Part shown: positions 9,435 through 19,145 of the stretch, in pieces
How positions within the stretch are numbered: position 1 is the stretch's first letter
Layout of the letters: the number at the start of each line of letters is the position of its first letter
The notes under the pieces: model-generated
What the model saw: the letters and a program-made list of their open reading frames with translations, nothing else
What the model was told of the DNA's origin: nothing
Database searches by the model: none
Translations under genes and position numbers: made by a program
Assembly (NCBI RefSeq): GCF_018918235.1
Contig: NZ_JAHLQE010000092.1
Span: forward strand, 1-42,515
Source of the DNA: Eubacterium sp. MSJ-13
GTDB lineage: Bacteria; Bacillota; Clostridia; Lachnospirales; Lachnospiraceae
Direction: 5' to 3'
DNA: 42,515 bases

Positions 9435-11358
9435 TGCACATTTTGAGATGGCAACAGTGGTAATGCTGTTTATTCTGATAATAATTTATTTTTGGAAAAA
9501 GAATCTGCCTATACAAAGTAACAGACTCTATCTGAATGTATTGATACTGCTTGTTGTAGGGACATGTTTTAGTGCGTTGCAATGTTATTACGAATATGGG
9601 AATGATAAAATGTCGTTATCTGCGTCATATATTATCAGTTCATTGGCATTTATAATTGGAATAGCATTTATTGGAATGTATAACAGTTATGTGCTCTCAC
9701 TCTTTCATTATAAAAACAAAATCAGTGTTTACAGTGTAGTGAGCTATGGTGTTATATTGTGTGGAATTATATTGGTTTTGACAAATTCATTTACGAATTT
9801 ATACTTTTATATGGATGATTCAGGCAAGATTCATTCAGGCAGTGCAAGAAATATTATGAATATACTGTATATGTTTATAATTTTTCTTACATTATGTATT
9901 GCATGGATAAAGGGAAAGAAGAAAGATACAAAACTATTGAAGCTTATTCTACATGTGGATATATTGATAGCACTTTCGGAACTTATTACAAATGTATGCC
10001 ATTTAAATACAGGCTTTATAATGGTAGTTGCAAATCTGTGTGCATTCCTTGTATATTTTTCACTTAGGAGTCCTGATTATTATATTGATATAAGAACAGG
10101 AAGATTTAATTTGAATGGTTTTATTGAAGTTTTGAGGGAAAAATATGATTATAATGAAAGTGTGTCATGTTTTCTGATAAGAGTAAAAAATTATCATGCG
10201 ATATGTAGGATATATGACGAGGATAGTCTTCAGGAAGTGCAGAAGCAGATTGCCGAGATATTGAAAGTTAAGTCAGGTGAAAGAAATATATATCATATTG
10301 GTGCGGCCACGTTTGCCATATTTGTAGAAAATACAAGAGAAGTAAAAAAACTTTATGAAAAGATAGTGAGGGTTATGCCTCATCAGTGGAATATAAAAAG
10401 AGAGGCATTGTCGCATGAGTACAGTTATTATTATGTTACATATCCTGACGATTCATCTGATATTGAAGATATAATACAGCGTATTCATTATGCGAGGTCA
10501 GATCATGAGGGGCATCATAAGCCGAATGAACTTATACATTTAAGAAAAGAGGCACTTGTTGATGCGGTGAGATTTAAGGAGGTTGCACACAGGATAGAGG
10601 AGGCAATACTTGATAATTCACTGGAATTAAATTTTCAGCCGATATATTCGTTTGCGGAAAACAGGATAACATCGCTAGAGGTACTTTCAAGACTTAAGGA
10701 TAGTAAGCATAAATATATAAATCCTGAATATTTTATCCATGTTGCGGAGGTAAACCATACGATAATACAGCTTAGCAGACAGATGTTTGAGAAAACATGT
10801 CAGTTTGCAGTAAACAACAGGATATTTGAGAGGGGAATAACTGATATGAATATAAACATTTCACCTATTCAATGCCAGGATAAACATCTTGTTGATGAGT
10901 TAAAGCGTATTGCCGCAAAATACAGGATACCATTAAAACGTTTTCATTTTGAGATAACGGAGAGCAGACTTACAGATGCAGATGCTGTATTTGAAACATT
11001 GACAAAGCTTAGAAAATGTGGGGCAAAGATAGCACTTGATGATTTTGGAACAGGTTATTCTAATATTGCAAGTATAATGCTTATGCCAATAGATTTTGTA
11101 AAGATTGATAAGAGTCTTTTATGGTCATATGCAAGTGGTGACAATGAATTTTTAAATGAGCTTATGCCAATGATAAGAAGTGAGGGAAAAAAGATAATCG
11201 CTGAGGGTATAGAGACAGAAGAACACATAGAGATACTTAGAAGAATGGGCGGAGATTTTCTTCAAGGATATTATTATTCAAAACCTTTGAATGAAAAAGA
11301 CTTTATAAGGTTTATAGATGCCCATAATAAAAATAAATCTGAAAATAATAAAAATTAG
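9424..11358 (+). CDS. Membrane EAL-domain c-di-GMP phosphodiesterase
   Basis: A 644-residue protein with six to seven N-terminal membrane segments, a vestigial GGDEF region (the motif position reads IGAATF) and an EAL domain from about 395. The phosphodiesterase motifs are intact: EVLSR (Glu419, the EVL variant), NINISP, FEITES, DDFGTGYS (Asp539, Asp540), VKIDKS, AEGIE and QGYYYSKPL. It should cleave c-di-GMP to pGpG and so oppose the cyclase two genes upstream. GTG 9424 has GGAGG eight bases upstream and overlaps the end of the previous gene by 11 bases, a sign of coupling. The next gene starts ten bases after its stop. Confidence 0.88.
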   Translation: MIYNAHFEMATVVMLFILIIIYFWKKNLPIQSNRLYLNVLILLVVGTCFSALQCYYEYGNDKMSLSASYIISSLAFIIGIAFIGMYNSYVLSLFHYKNKISVYSVVSYGVILCGIILVLTNSFTNLYFYMDDSGKIHSGSARNIMNILYMFIIFLTLCIAWIKGKKKDTKLLKLILHVDILIALSELITNVCHLNTGFIMVVANLCAFLVYFSLRSPDYYIDIRTGRFNLNGFIEVLREKYDYNESVSCFLIRVKNYHAICRIYDEDSLQEVQKQIAEILKVKSGERNIYHIGAATFAIFVENTREVKKLYEKIVRVMPHQWNIKREALSHEYSYYYVTYPDDSSDIEDIIQRIHYARSDHEGHHKPNELIHLRKEALVDAVRFKEVAHRIEEAILDNSLELNFQPIYSFAENRITSLEVLSRLKDSKHKYINPEYFIHVAEVNHTIIQLSRQMFEKTCQFAVNNRIFERGITDMNINISPIQCQDKHLVDELKRIAAKYRIPLKRFHFEITESRLTDADAVFETLTKLRKCGAKIALDDFGTGYSNIASIMLMPIDFVKIDKSLLWSYASGDNEFLNELMPMIRSEGKKIIAEGIETEEHIEILRRMGGDFLQGYYYSKPLNEKDFIRFIDAHNKNKSENNKN

Positions 11359-11368
11359 GAGGCTATAG

Positions 11369-14326
11369 ATGGCAAAGAGTATTAAAAGTCTCGATGAGGT
11401 AAAAATTCCTGAGACATATGAATTGGTAAATGGAGAGTATGTAAAAGAAGTTGACAGTTTTATGCTTACGCTCAAGCATAAACTGAGTGGTGCGAGAGTG
11501 CTTATATTCAGCAATGAGGATGATAACAAAGTATTTGACATAGCATTCCGCACACCGCCTAAGGATGCGACCGGAGTACCGCATATCATAGAGCATACGG
11601 TATTGTGCGGTTCAGAAAAATATCCGGCAAAAGATCCATTTGTTGAACTTGTAAAAGGTTCATTAAATACTTATCTTAATGCAACCACATATCCTGACAA
11701 GACTATGTACCCTGTTGCAAGTTACAATGACAAAGATTTTGCAAATCTTATGAGTGTTTATATGGACGCTGTATTTTATCCTAATATATACAAGCATGAA
11801 GAAATCTTTAAACAGGAGGGATGGCACTACGAACTTGAGAGCAAAGATGCTCCTCTTACTTACAATGGTGTTGTCTACAATGAGATGAAAGGTGCATATT
11901 CTTCTGAGGAGAGTGTTTTAGAGAGATTTACGATGAACAGTCTTTTTCCTGACAATACTTATGCACACGAGTCAGGCGGAGATCCGAAAAACATTCCTGA
12001 CCTTACTTATGAGGATTATCTTGATTTCCACAGAAAATATTATCATCCTGTAAACAGCTATATCTGTATTTATGGAGATGTTGATATTGAGGAAAGACTT
12101 AACTGGATGGATGAGAACTATCTTAAAAATTTCCCTGCAATTGAGCTTGACTCACATATCGAACTTCAGAAACCGTTCGACGAGATGAAAAAACTTTCTA
12201 CTGAATATGCGGTTGCGACAGATGCAGACTGCTCAGAAAAGACATATTATTCATTCTGTACGGCTATGGATATAACACTTGACCAGGAGAAGTGCAGGGC
12301 ATTTGAACTTATCTCATATGTACTTCTTGAGATGCCGGGAGCACCTCTTAAACAGGCGATTCTCGATGCGGGCATAGGAACTGACATAGATGTTGATTTC
12401 TGCGATATCCTAAGACAGAGCATGTTCAGCATTACTACAAAAAATGCAAAACCGGAACTTAGGGAAAAGTTCTACGAAGTTATAATGTCAACACTGAGGG
12501 ATATCGTAAAAGAGGGAATTGACAGAAAAGACCTTGAAGCAGCTATAAACGGAACTGAATTCAGGGAGAGAGAAGCTGACTTTGGAGGATTCCCCAAAGG
12601 ACTTCTCTATGTGTTAAAGACATTTAAGACATGGCTTTATGATGACAGCAAGCCATATGACGGGCTTATATATGAGGATGTATATAAGAATCTCAGGGAG
12701 AAACTTGGAACAGATTATTATGAGAAACTTATCGAGGAGTATATCTTAAATAATCCTCATGCTGTACTTGTTGAAATGAATCCAAAGCCGGGACTTGCAA
12801 TAGAAAATGAGAAAGCACTTGCTAAGAAACTTGAAGATTACAAGGCTTCGCTTTCAGATGGTGAGATAGATGAGCTTATCGCTCAGACAAAGGCATTAAA
12901 GGCATACCAGGAAGAGCCTTCACCTAAAGAAGTGCTTGAAAAGATACCGCTTCTTGCAAGAGATGATATTGGAAAGAAAGTAAGACCTGTGCACAATGAT
13001 GAGAAGCAGATATGCGGTGTAAAGACAATACACCATAATATACACACAAACGGTATAGTATATCTTGAAATGCTGTTTGACGTGAACAGTCTTTCAGAGT
13101 ATGTGCCACAGATGAGTTTTCTTGCAACACTTCTCGGATATATGGATACGACGGAGCATACTTACAGGGAATTTGATACTGAGACTAATTTCTATTCAGG
13201 CGGAATAGGTTCTGACTTAAATATTTATTCAATATATGATACAGAGGATGTTGACCTTAAATTTGCGGTAAGGACAAAGGCGCTTGCAGGCAGGATAAAA
13301 GATACCGTAAGGCTTATGGCAGAGATGATGTTTAAGACATTGTTTACAGATGAGAAGCATCTGAGAGAGGTTGTGGCTGAGACACGTTCAAGGCTTAAAG
13401 TGCGTCTTATGTCGGCAGGTCATCAGGCAGCCGTAAGTTACAGTATGGCAGGACTTACGCTTGACGGATGGTATAACGACTATTCAATGGGAATCGGCTA
13501 TTATGATTATCTCGTAAAACTTGACGAGAATTTTGATGATGAGAAAGAAAAACTTATCAAGGGATGTATGGAACTTGTAAAGGCGATGTTCAAAAAAGAA
13601 AACCTCATTATTTCATGCACATGTGATGATAACGATTATGCGAAGTTTGAGGAAACAATGATCAGTTTTATTGGGGAGCTTGATGGTTTTGAAAAGGAAA
13701 ACAATGGAGATATTTCAGGACTTGAGAGTTTTAAACCTGATGTGAAATACAGAAAGACAGCATTTTCAACTCCTGCTGAGATACAGTATGCGGCAGTATC
13801 GGGTTCATACAAGGATGTACCGGATGTAAATGATGGTGCGATGCTTGTGGTAAAACATCTTTTAAGTTATGGTTATCTCTGGAACGAAGTAAGAGTTAAG
13901 GGTGGAGCATACGGTGTTATGTGCAGATTTTCAAGAGCAGGTTCAGGAAGTTTTGTCTCATACAGAGATCCTAATCTGTCAGCGACTTATGATGTCTACA
14001 AGAAGGCAGCAGATTTCCTTGCCGGTTATGAGGCAGATGAGAGAGAAGTGACAAAGACTATCATAGGTACTATAAGCGGACTTGATACACCGCTCACACC
14101 TTCCATGGATGGTAAGCGTTCGATGTCACTCTATCTTACAAAAACACCGATTGAAGTTATACAGAAAGAAAGAGATCAGGTACTTGCCTGCACGAAAGAG
14201 GATATAAGAAAGACGGCAGATGCGGTAAGAAAAGTTGCAGATGCAGAAAATATATGTGTTATCGGAAATGAGAAACGCATAAAGGATGAGGCTTCAATGT
14301 TTGACGATATCAAACCATTGTCTTAG
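11369..14326 (+). CDS. M16C (PreP/Cym1-like) zinc metallopeptidase
   Basis: A 985-residue peptidasome-type protease. The inverted zinc motif HXXEH appears as HIIEH near residue 70, followed by the conserved KGSLNTYLNATTYPDKT stretch. The downstream acidic region YNEMKGAYSSEESVLE supplies the third ligand and neighbours. The C-terminal half is a second, inactive M16 module, with RVKGGAYGVM typical of the family. Length matches the M16C group (about 970 residues), which degrades short unstructured peptides inside a closed chamber. No signal peptide, so cytoplasmic. The start follows TAGGAGG. It lies ten bases behind the EAL gene and is probably transcribed from the c-di-GMP operon; in related genomes it commonly sits before era. 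Confidence 0.9.
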   Translation: MAKSIKSLDEVKIPETYELVNGEYVKEVDSFMLTLKHKLSGARVLIFSNEDDNKVFDIAFRTPPKDATGVPHIIEHTVLCGSEKYPAKDPFVELVKGSLNTYLNATTYPDKTMYPVASYNDKDFANLMSVYMDAVFYPNIYKHEEIFKQEGWHYELESKDAPLTYNGVVYNEMKGAYSSEESVLERFTMNSLFPDNTYAHESGGDPKNIPDLTYEDYLDFHRKYYHPVNSYICIYGDVDIEERLNWMDENYLKNFPAIELDSHIELQKPFDEMKKLSTEYAVATDADCSEKTYYSFCTAMDITLDQEKCRAFELISYVLLEMPGAPLKQAILDAGIGTDIDVDFCDILRQSMFSITTKNAKPELREKFYEVIMSTLRDIVKEGIDRKDLEAAINGTEFREREADFGGFPKGLLYVLKTFKTWLYDDSKPYDGLIYEDVYKNLREKLGTDYYEKLIEEYILNNPHAVLVEMNPKPGLAIENEKALAKKLEDYKASLSDGEIDELIAQTKALKAYQEEPSPKEVLEKIPLLARDDIGKKVRPVHNDEKQICGVKTIHHNIHTNGIVYLEMLFDVNSLSEYVPQMSFLATLLGYMDTTEHTYREFDTETNFYSGGIGSDLNIYSIYDTEDVDLKFAVRTKALAGRIKDTVRLMAEMMFKTLFTDEKHLREVVAETRSRLKVRLMSAGHQAAVSYSMAGLTLDGWYNDYSMGIGYYDYLVKLDENFDDEKEKLIKGCMELVKAMFKKENLIISCTCDDNDYAKFEETMISFIGELDGFEKENNGDISGLESFKPDVKYRKTAFSTPAEIQYAAVSGSYKDVPDVNDGAMLVVKHLLSYGYLWNEVRVKGGAYGVMCRFSRAGSGSFVSYRDPNLSATYDVYKKAADFLAGYEADEREVTKTIIGTISGLDTPLTPSMDGKRSMSLYLTKTPIEVIQKERDQVLACTKEDIRKTADAVRKVADAENICVIGNEKRIKDEASMFDDIKPLS

Positions 14327-14342
14327 AGTATATATATGGCTG

Positions 14343-14370
14343 GTACAGTGAAAAGCAGTTTTCACTGTAC
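14343..14370. terminator. Perfect hairpin between the M16C peptidase and era
   Basis: A 12-bp perfect stem (14343-14354 with 14359-14370) with a four-base loop. No T-run follows, so it may be an mRNA-stability hairpin or a weak terminator. A TATAAT at 14377-14382 directly after it could be the -10 of an era promoter, but no convincing -35 box is seen. Confidence 0.55.
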
Positions 14371-14411
14371 TCGCATTATAATGGCAATATTTTTTAATAC
14401 GGAGGATTTAC

Positions 14412-15320
14412 ATGAAGAAATTCAAATCAGGTTTTGTTACGCTTATCGGTAGACCAAATGTCGGCAAGTCCACACTTATGAACAGACTTATCGGTCAGAA
14501 GATCGCTATTACATCTAACAAACCACAGACAACGAGAAATCGTATTCAGACTGTTTACACGGGTGAGGAGGGTCAGATAATCTTTCTTGATACACCGGGT
14601 ATCCACAAGGCTAAGAACAAACTTGGAGAGTACATGGTGTCTGTTGCCGAGCGCACATTAAAAGAAGTTGATGTTATCCTGTGGCTTGTTGAGCCTACAA
14701 CATTTATCGGTGCGGGAGAGAGACATATCGCTGAGCAGCTTAAAAATGTCGATACGCCTGTAGTCCTTGTAATAAATAAGATAGATACCGTGTCAAAAGC
14801 AGAGATACTTACTTTTATCTCGACTTACAAGGACCTGCTTGATTTTGATGACATTGTTCCGGTGTCTGCACTTAAAGGTGAAAATACGGATGACCTTATG
14901 AAAACGATATTCAGCCATCTTGAGGAAGGACCGTGTTATTATGACGAGGATACGATAACAGACCAGCCGGAAAGACAGATAGTTGCAGAGCTTATAAGAG
15001 AGAAGGCACTAAGAAATCTAAGTGAGGAAGTACCTCATGGTATAGCTGTCGGTATAGACAGGATGAGGGAACGCAGAGGAAGCAATATCATAGATATAGA
15101 TGCGACTATTGTCTGCGAGAGAAATTCACACAAAGGCATCATCATAGGCAAACAGGGAAGTATGCTTAAAAAGATAGGTTCAGATGCGAGAAGGGATATC
15201 GAAAATCTGCTTGACTGCAAGGTCAATCTTAAACTTTGGGTTAAGGTTAAGAAGGATTGGAGAGACAGTGATTTTCTCATGAAAAACTTTGGATATGACA
15301 GCAAAGAACTTGATGAATAG
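14412..15320 (+). CDS. era: GTPase Era, 30S ribosome assembly factor
   Basis: A 302-residue Era. The GTPase motifs are clear: GRPNVGKST (P-loop, about 13-21), DTPGIH, NKID (about 122) and SALKGEN. They are followed by the C-terminal KH RNA-binding domain (GIIIGKQGSMLKKIG, about 238-252) that contacts the 3' end of 16S rRNA. The length is normal for the family. The start has GGAGG eight bases upstream. The era - yqzL - recO order agrees with other Firmicutes. Confidence 0.97.
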   Translation: MKKFKSGFVTLIGRPNVGKSTLMNRLIGQKIAITSNKPQTTRNRIQTVYTGEEGQIIFLDTPGIHKAKNKLGEYMVSVAERTLKEVDVILWLVEPTTFIGAGERHIAEQLKNVDTPVVLVINKIDTVSKAEILTFISTYKDLLDFDDIVPVSALKGENTDDLMKTIFSHLEEGPCYYDEDTITDQPERQIVAELIREKALRNLSEEVPHGIAVGIDRMRERRGSNIIDIDATIVCERNSHKGIIIGKQGSMLKKIGSDARRDIENLLDCKVNLKLWVKVKKDWRDSDFLMKNFGYDSKELDE

Positions 15321-15607
15321 AAACTGAAAAGACATATATGTAAGCTTTTTAGATAGAATATTTAAATTTGCTAAATCTGGAAATGTGCAGGAAACAGCAT
15401 GATATTAAGTAAGAAGTCCTACTAAAAGTATAAAAATTCCATCTATGGAAATAAATACAGGAATATAATTGTTTCATCATACAAATCATATAAGTATTAT
15501 GAAGCTGCTAAGCAGTAATACAAAAAATTAAGCAGATATACTGTTATGTACTGTTGATAAAATTTAATCAAAACAGATACAGGGGACCACGAAGGAGGCT
15601 TCTTTAT
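15321..15607. other. Gene-free AT-rich stretch between era and the yqzL-like gene
   Basis: About 290 bases with no credible reading frame. It holds small inverted repeats, for example TTCCATCTATGGAA near 15438 and a TATTA..CTGC/GCAG..TAATA hairpin around 15496-15520, but no T-run terminator, riboswitch signature or clear promoter was recognised. It is unusually long for a junction that is often only a few bases in related genomes. Confidence 0.5.
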
Positions 15608-15814
15608 ATGAGTATGGAGATGACGGGACAGAACGATGATTCATGGACAAGATTTGCAAGCACGGGCAGAGTCGAGGACTATCTTAAATACAGGACTGAG
15701 ATAAGAAACAGTTCCGGTGGCACAGATTTAGGTGATAAGGACAGAAACGATGACAGAAAAGGTTACATTTACGGGGATGATAATTACAGCATCACCGATC
15801 AAAGAATGCGATAA
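15608..15814 (+). CDS. YqzL-like small protein
   Basis: A 68-residue protein. The core DDSWTRFASTGRVEDYLKYR matches the pattern of the tiny YqzL proteins found between era and recO in Firmicutes (Trp, Phe, TG, then YL.Y). The remaining acidic C-terminal half is an extension. The ATG at 15608 is preferred because GGAGG lies ten or so bases upstream; an in-frame upstream start at 15554 lacks a ribosome site. The last 65 bases overlap recO in another frame, suggesting coupled translation. The function of YqzL is unknown. Confidence 0.65.
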   Translation: MSMEMTGQNDDSWTRFASTGRVEDYLKYRTEIRNSSGGTDLGDKDRNDDRKGYIYGDDNYSITDQRMR

Positions 15815-16496
15815 GAGGATAGAAGTGCTTACAAAGGAAAGAGGACGCATTTCGGCATTTGCAAGGGGAGCAAGAAAGCCAAACTGCGTCCTTTCTGCGT
15901 GTACTGTTCCATTTACTTTTGGAAAATTTACATTTTATGAGGGAAGAAATGCATATAATCTTGTAAGCGGTGAAATAGATACATATTTTGAGGAGATAAC
16001 CACCGATTATGAGGCGTTATGTTATGCTTCGTACTTTGCAGAGATGGTGCAGTATCTTGCAGGAGAGGGCATGGAGGCAGCAGAGGAACTTCTGCTCATG
16101 TATGTTACGATGCGGGCGTTACAGCACAAACTTTTACCACTGCCGCTTGTGAGAGTGATATTTGAAATGCGTCTTATGATGATAGAGGGAGAGGGACTTG
16201 AACTTTTCGGATGTCTCAGATGTGGAAATAAGGATGCATATAATGTATATCTGTCTCAGGGGGGACTTTTATGTGCAAAGTGTGCCGCAAAACAAGGTAA
16301 GTATGCAGGTGAATATCCTATAAAGCTTAGTGCAGATGCAAAATATACATTACAGTATATACTCACTAGCCCTCTGGAAAAACTTTATGCATTTACTGTT
16401 ACCGACAGAGTTTTAAAAGAACTTCAGCAGTTTATGAAGAGTTATCTTGCGAGATATCTGCCTCATAAATTTAAGACTTTGGACTTTATTGTCTGA
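15750..16496 (+). CDS. recO: DNA repair protein RecO
   Basis: A 248-residue RecO, which helps load RecA onto SSB-coated single-stranded DNA with RecR. The N-terminal OB fold (VTFTGMIITASPIKECDKR...GRISAFARGARKP) and the C-terminal zinc motif are visible: two CxxC pairs, CLRCGN and CAKC. The ATG at 15750 starts the typical OB strand and has AAGG nine bases upstream; an in-frame GTG at 15732 adds six atypical residues. It overlaps the yqzL-like gene by 65 bases. Confidence 0.93.
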   Translation: MTEKVTFTGMIITASPIKECDKRIEVLTKERGRISAFARGARKPNCVLSACTVPFTFGKFTFYEGRNAYNLVSGEIDTYFEEITTDYEALCYASYFAEMVQYLAGEGMEAAEELLLMYVTMRALQHKLLPLPLVRVIFEMRLMMIEGEGLELFGCLRCGNKDAYNVYLSQGGLLCAKCAAKQGKYAGEYPIKLSADAKYTLQYILTSPLEKLYAFTVTDRVLKELQQFMKSYLARYLPHKFKTLDFIV

Positions 16497-16633
16497 AAAC
16501 ATTGCAATAAATCGGGTTCAATGGTATATTTTTGTATAAGTGTTGGAAATACGCACAATGAATTGTTACTGTTTATTTATATATGGGCAGTAATCAATAA
16601 TTTTAAAATGATATAATTGGAGGAAAAAACGAC

Positions 16634-18022
16634 ATGGAAAAAACAATGGACAAGATGGTTGCGCTTGCAAAGGCAAGAGGTTTTATTTATCCGGGTTCAG
16701 AAATATATGGCGGACTTGCAAATACATGGGATTACGGAAACCTCGGTGTTGAACTTAAAAACAATGTTAAACAGGCATGGTGGAAAAAATTTATCCGTGA
16801 GAGCAAGTACAATGTAGGAATCGACTGTGCGATCCTTATGAACCCTCAGACATGGGTAGCATCAGGTCATCTTGGAAGTTTCTCAGATCCTCTTATGGAT
16901 TGTAAAGATTGTCATGAGAGATTCAGGGCAGATAAGATAATCGAGGATTATATGCAGGAAAATGGCATTGAGATAGAGGGAAGTGTTGACGGCTGGTCAA
17001 ATGAAGAAATGCAGAAATACATTGAGGAACATGAGATTGCCTGCCCTTCATGCGGAAAACACAACTTCACTGAGATACGCCAGTTCAACCTTATGTTCAA
17101 GACATTCCAGGGCGTTACTGAAGATGCCAAAAATACGGTTTACCTTCGTCCTGAGACAGCGCAGGGTATTTTCGTAAACTTTAAAAATGTTCAGCGTACA
17201 TCACGCAAGAAAGTACCATTTGGTATCGGTCAGATAGGTAAGTCATTCAGAAATGAGATAACACCGGGTAACTTTACATTCCGTACAAGAGAGTTTGAGC
17301 AGATGGAACTTGAATTTTTCTGCAAGCCTGACACAGACCTTGAGTGGTTTGCATACTGGAAAGATTATTGTATCAACTGGCTCAAGACACTTGGTATCAA
17401 GGAAGATGAGATGCGTGTGCGTGACCATGAGAAAGAAGAACTTTCATTCTACAGCAAGGCAACATCTGATATCGAGTTCCTTTTCCCATTCGGATGGGGC
17501 GAGCTTTGGGGAATAGCTGACCGTACAGATTATGACCTTACACAGCATCAGAATGTATCAGGTGAGGATATGAGCTACTTTGATGATTCGACAAATGAGA
17601 AATACATTCCATATGTAATCGAGCCATCACTTGGAGCAGACCGTGTGACACTTGCGTTCCTCTGCAGCGCATACGATGAGGAAGAACTTGAGGGAGGAGA
17701 TACACGTACAGTAATGCATTTCCATCCTGCGATCGCACCTGTAAAGGTAGCTGTACTTCCACTTTCAAAGAAACTTTCAGAGCAGGCAGAAGAAATCTAT
17801 ACAAAGCTCAGCAAAACATACAACTGTGAATTTGATGACAGAGGAAACATAGGAAAGAGATACCGCCGTCAGGATGAGATCGGAACACCATTCTGCATCA
17901 CATACGACTTTGACTCAGTAGATGACGGAGCAGTAACAGTGCGTGACAGAGATTCAATGGAACAGGAGCGTATCAAGATAGAAGATCTTGAGGCTTACTT
18001 TGCAGATAAGTTTGAATTTTAA
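16634..18022 (+). CDS. glyQS: Glycyl-tRNA synthetase (single-chain, dimeric type)
   Basis: A 462-residue class II synthetase of the homodimeric type, which charges tRNA-Gly. The N-terminal catalytic part includes [20 protein letters not shown], a zinc-binding insertion (CKDC near residue 94 and CPSC near 137), motif 2 (SFRNEITP then [14 protein letters not shown]) and motif 3 ([14 protein letters not shown]). The C-terminal anticodon-binding domain begins at about 355 ([14 protein letters not shown]). GGAGG ends ten bases before the start. The 137-base leader shows no T-box core sequence, so T-box control is not supported. Confidence 0.96.
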   Translation: MEKTMDKMVALAKARGFIYPGSEIYGGLANTWDYGNLGVELKNNVKQAWWKKFIRESKYNVGIDCAILMNPQTWVASGHLGSFSDPLMDCKDCHERFRADKIIEDYMQENGIEIEGSVDGWSNEEMQKYIEEHEIACPSCGKHNFTEIRQFNLMFKTFQGVTEDAKNTVYLRPETAQGIFVNFKNVQRTSRKKVPFGIGQIGKSFRNEITPGNFTFRTREFEQMELEFFCKPDTDLEWFAYWKDYCINWLKTLGIKEDEMRVRDHEKEELSFYSKATSDIEFLFPFGWGELWGIADRTDYDLTQHQNVSGEDMSYFDDSTNEKYIPYVIEPSLGADRVTLAFLCSAYDEEELEGGDTRTVMHFHPAIAPVKVAVLPLSKKLSEQAEEIYTKLSKTYNCEFDDRGNIGKRYRRQDEIGTPFCITYDFDSVDDGAVTVRDRDSMEQERIKIEDLEAYFADKFEF

Positions 18023-18058
18023 GATGTAATTTATAATTTTATCTGGTTTTATTATTTG

Positions 18059-18090
18059 TGCCTGCAAACAACTTTTGTTGTGTGCGGGCA
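18059..18090 (+). terminator. Probable terminator hairpin after glyQS
   Basis: An imperfect 13-bp stem (18059-18071 with 18078-18090, one mismatch and one G-T pair) with a six-base loop. The T-run after it is poor (TAATTTGGG), so termination may be partial. Confidence 0.5.
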
Positions 18091-18124
18091 TAATTTGGGT
18101 GTTGATTATTTGAGGTAACGTGAC

Positions 18125-18268
18125 GCATATATTGATAGATGATTTCCGACTCGTGGACGGCTCTCGCCTCGGAGAACATCGTAGCAGTACATAAATGTGC
18201 AAAGTACGCACATTAAGTACTGACGATGTTCTAACGCCACTCGCTGGAAATCATCTATCAATATATGC
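18125..18268 (+). repeat. Palindromic element copy A
   Basis: Outer arms of 23 bases (18125-18147 and 18246-18268) are perfectly complementary. The core contains a nested long hairpin: 18173-18182 with 18223-18232, 18185-18190 with 18217-18222 and 18194-18200 with 18208-18214. It shares with copy B the stretch CGTAGCAGTACATAAA and the left-hand core ACGGCTCTCGC, close to the GGCACGCTYTCGCTATA of the other copies. A short GTAAC/GTTAC pair continues the stem outside. It lies between glyQS and the deacetylase gene. Confidence 0.85.
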
Positions 18269-18439
18269 TGGTTACGATGGGTATTAGGTGTTATAGTTTT
18301 TTTGTGATGATTTTGTAGTTTGGATATAATGTGTTGGGATTAAAAGTATTGTTATGAAGTGTGGTATGGAGGGGGGGTATATCTGTATACTTTAAGTTGA
18401 AATTTTTATAATAGATATAGAGAAAGGAAGCAGGATAGT

Positions 18440-19117
18440 ATGAAGAAATATAAAAAGGCTCTTACATTCAGTTATGATGATGGAATAGAGCAGGATAGGA
18501 AGTTAGTTGAGATTTTTAACAGATATGGACTTAAGGCTACTTTTAATTTAAATACGGGAATACAGACTCCGGAGAGTAATTTTGAGATAGAGGGTGTACA
18601 TATAAACAGGATGAAGCAGGATGGACTTGCTGAACTTTACAGAGGGCATGAGATAGCAACTCATGGACTTACACATGCAGCACCGACAGGAATGACAAAA
18701 GAGCAGTTAGATGAAGAATTTATAAAAGATGCAAAAAATATAGAGAGAATATACGGTACATATCCTGTAGGAATGGCATATGCATATGGATGTGTAGATG
18801 ATACAGTAGCAGAGTACCTTAAAACAATAGGCATAAAATATGGAAGAACAGTAGAGTCATCACACTCATTTGAGATTCCTAAAGAGCCTATCAAGCTAAA
18901 AGCAACCTGTCATCACGATGATGAGATGCTGTTTGAACTTGCAGAAAAATTTCTAAAAGCAGAACCAAAAGAAGACGAACCGATGTTATTTTATGTATGG
19001 GGACACAGCTATGAATTTGATGTAAACAATAACTGGGACAGGATAGAAAAGTTCTGTAAAATGATGTCTGGCAGGGACGATATTTTCTATGGAACAAACA
19101 GAGAATGTCTTGTATGA
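18440..19117 (+). CDS. Polysaccharide deacetylase family protein (cytoplasmic)
   Basis: A 225-residue NodB-fold protein. The metal-binding motifs are present: TFSYDDG near residue 9 (Asp-Asp pair) and HEIATHGLTH near 72 (two His spaced by three residues). This supports hydrolysis of an N- or O-acyl bond on a carbohydrate. No signal peptide or membrane anchor is seen, so it acts in the cytoplasm, unlike peptidoglycan deacetylases; the substrate is unknown. AAAGGAAG lies upstream of the start. A TATAAT at about 18409 may be a promoter -10 with a poor -35. The gene is bracketed by inverted palindromic elements A and D, so it may have been moved or insulated as a unit. Confidence 0.82.
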   Translation: MKKYKKALTFSYDDGIEQDRKLVEIFNRYGLKATFNLNTGIQTPESNFEIEGVHINRMKQDGLAELYRGHEIATHGLTHAAPTGMTKEQLDEEFIKDAKNIERIYGTYPVGMAYAYGCVDDTVAEYLKTIGIKYGRTVESSHSFEIPKEPIKLKATCHHDDEMLFELAEKFLKAEPKEDEPMLFYVWGHSYEFDVNNNWDRIEKFCKMMSGRDDIFYGTNRECLV

Positions 19118-19145
19118 TATTTTATTTATAGAATAAACGAAAACA

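Noticed and set aside
16497-16633. Possible T-box leader before glyQS
   Set aside because: The leader is only 137 bases and lacks the conserved T-box sequence and a terminator/antiterminator pair.
18370-18376. Run of seven G bases upstream of the deacetylase gene
   Set aside because: Could hint at phase variation, but it is short and outside a recognised promoter spacer; too little support.
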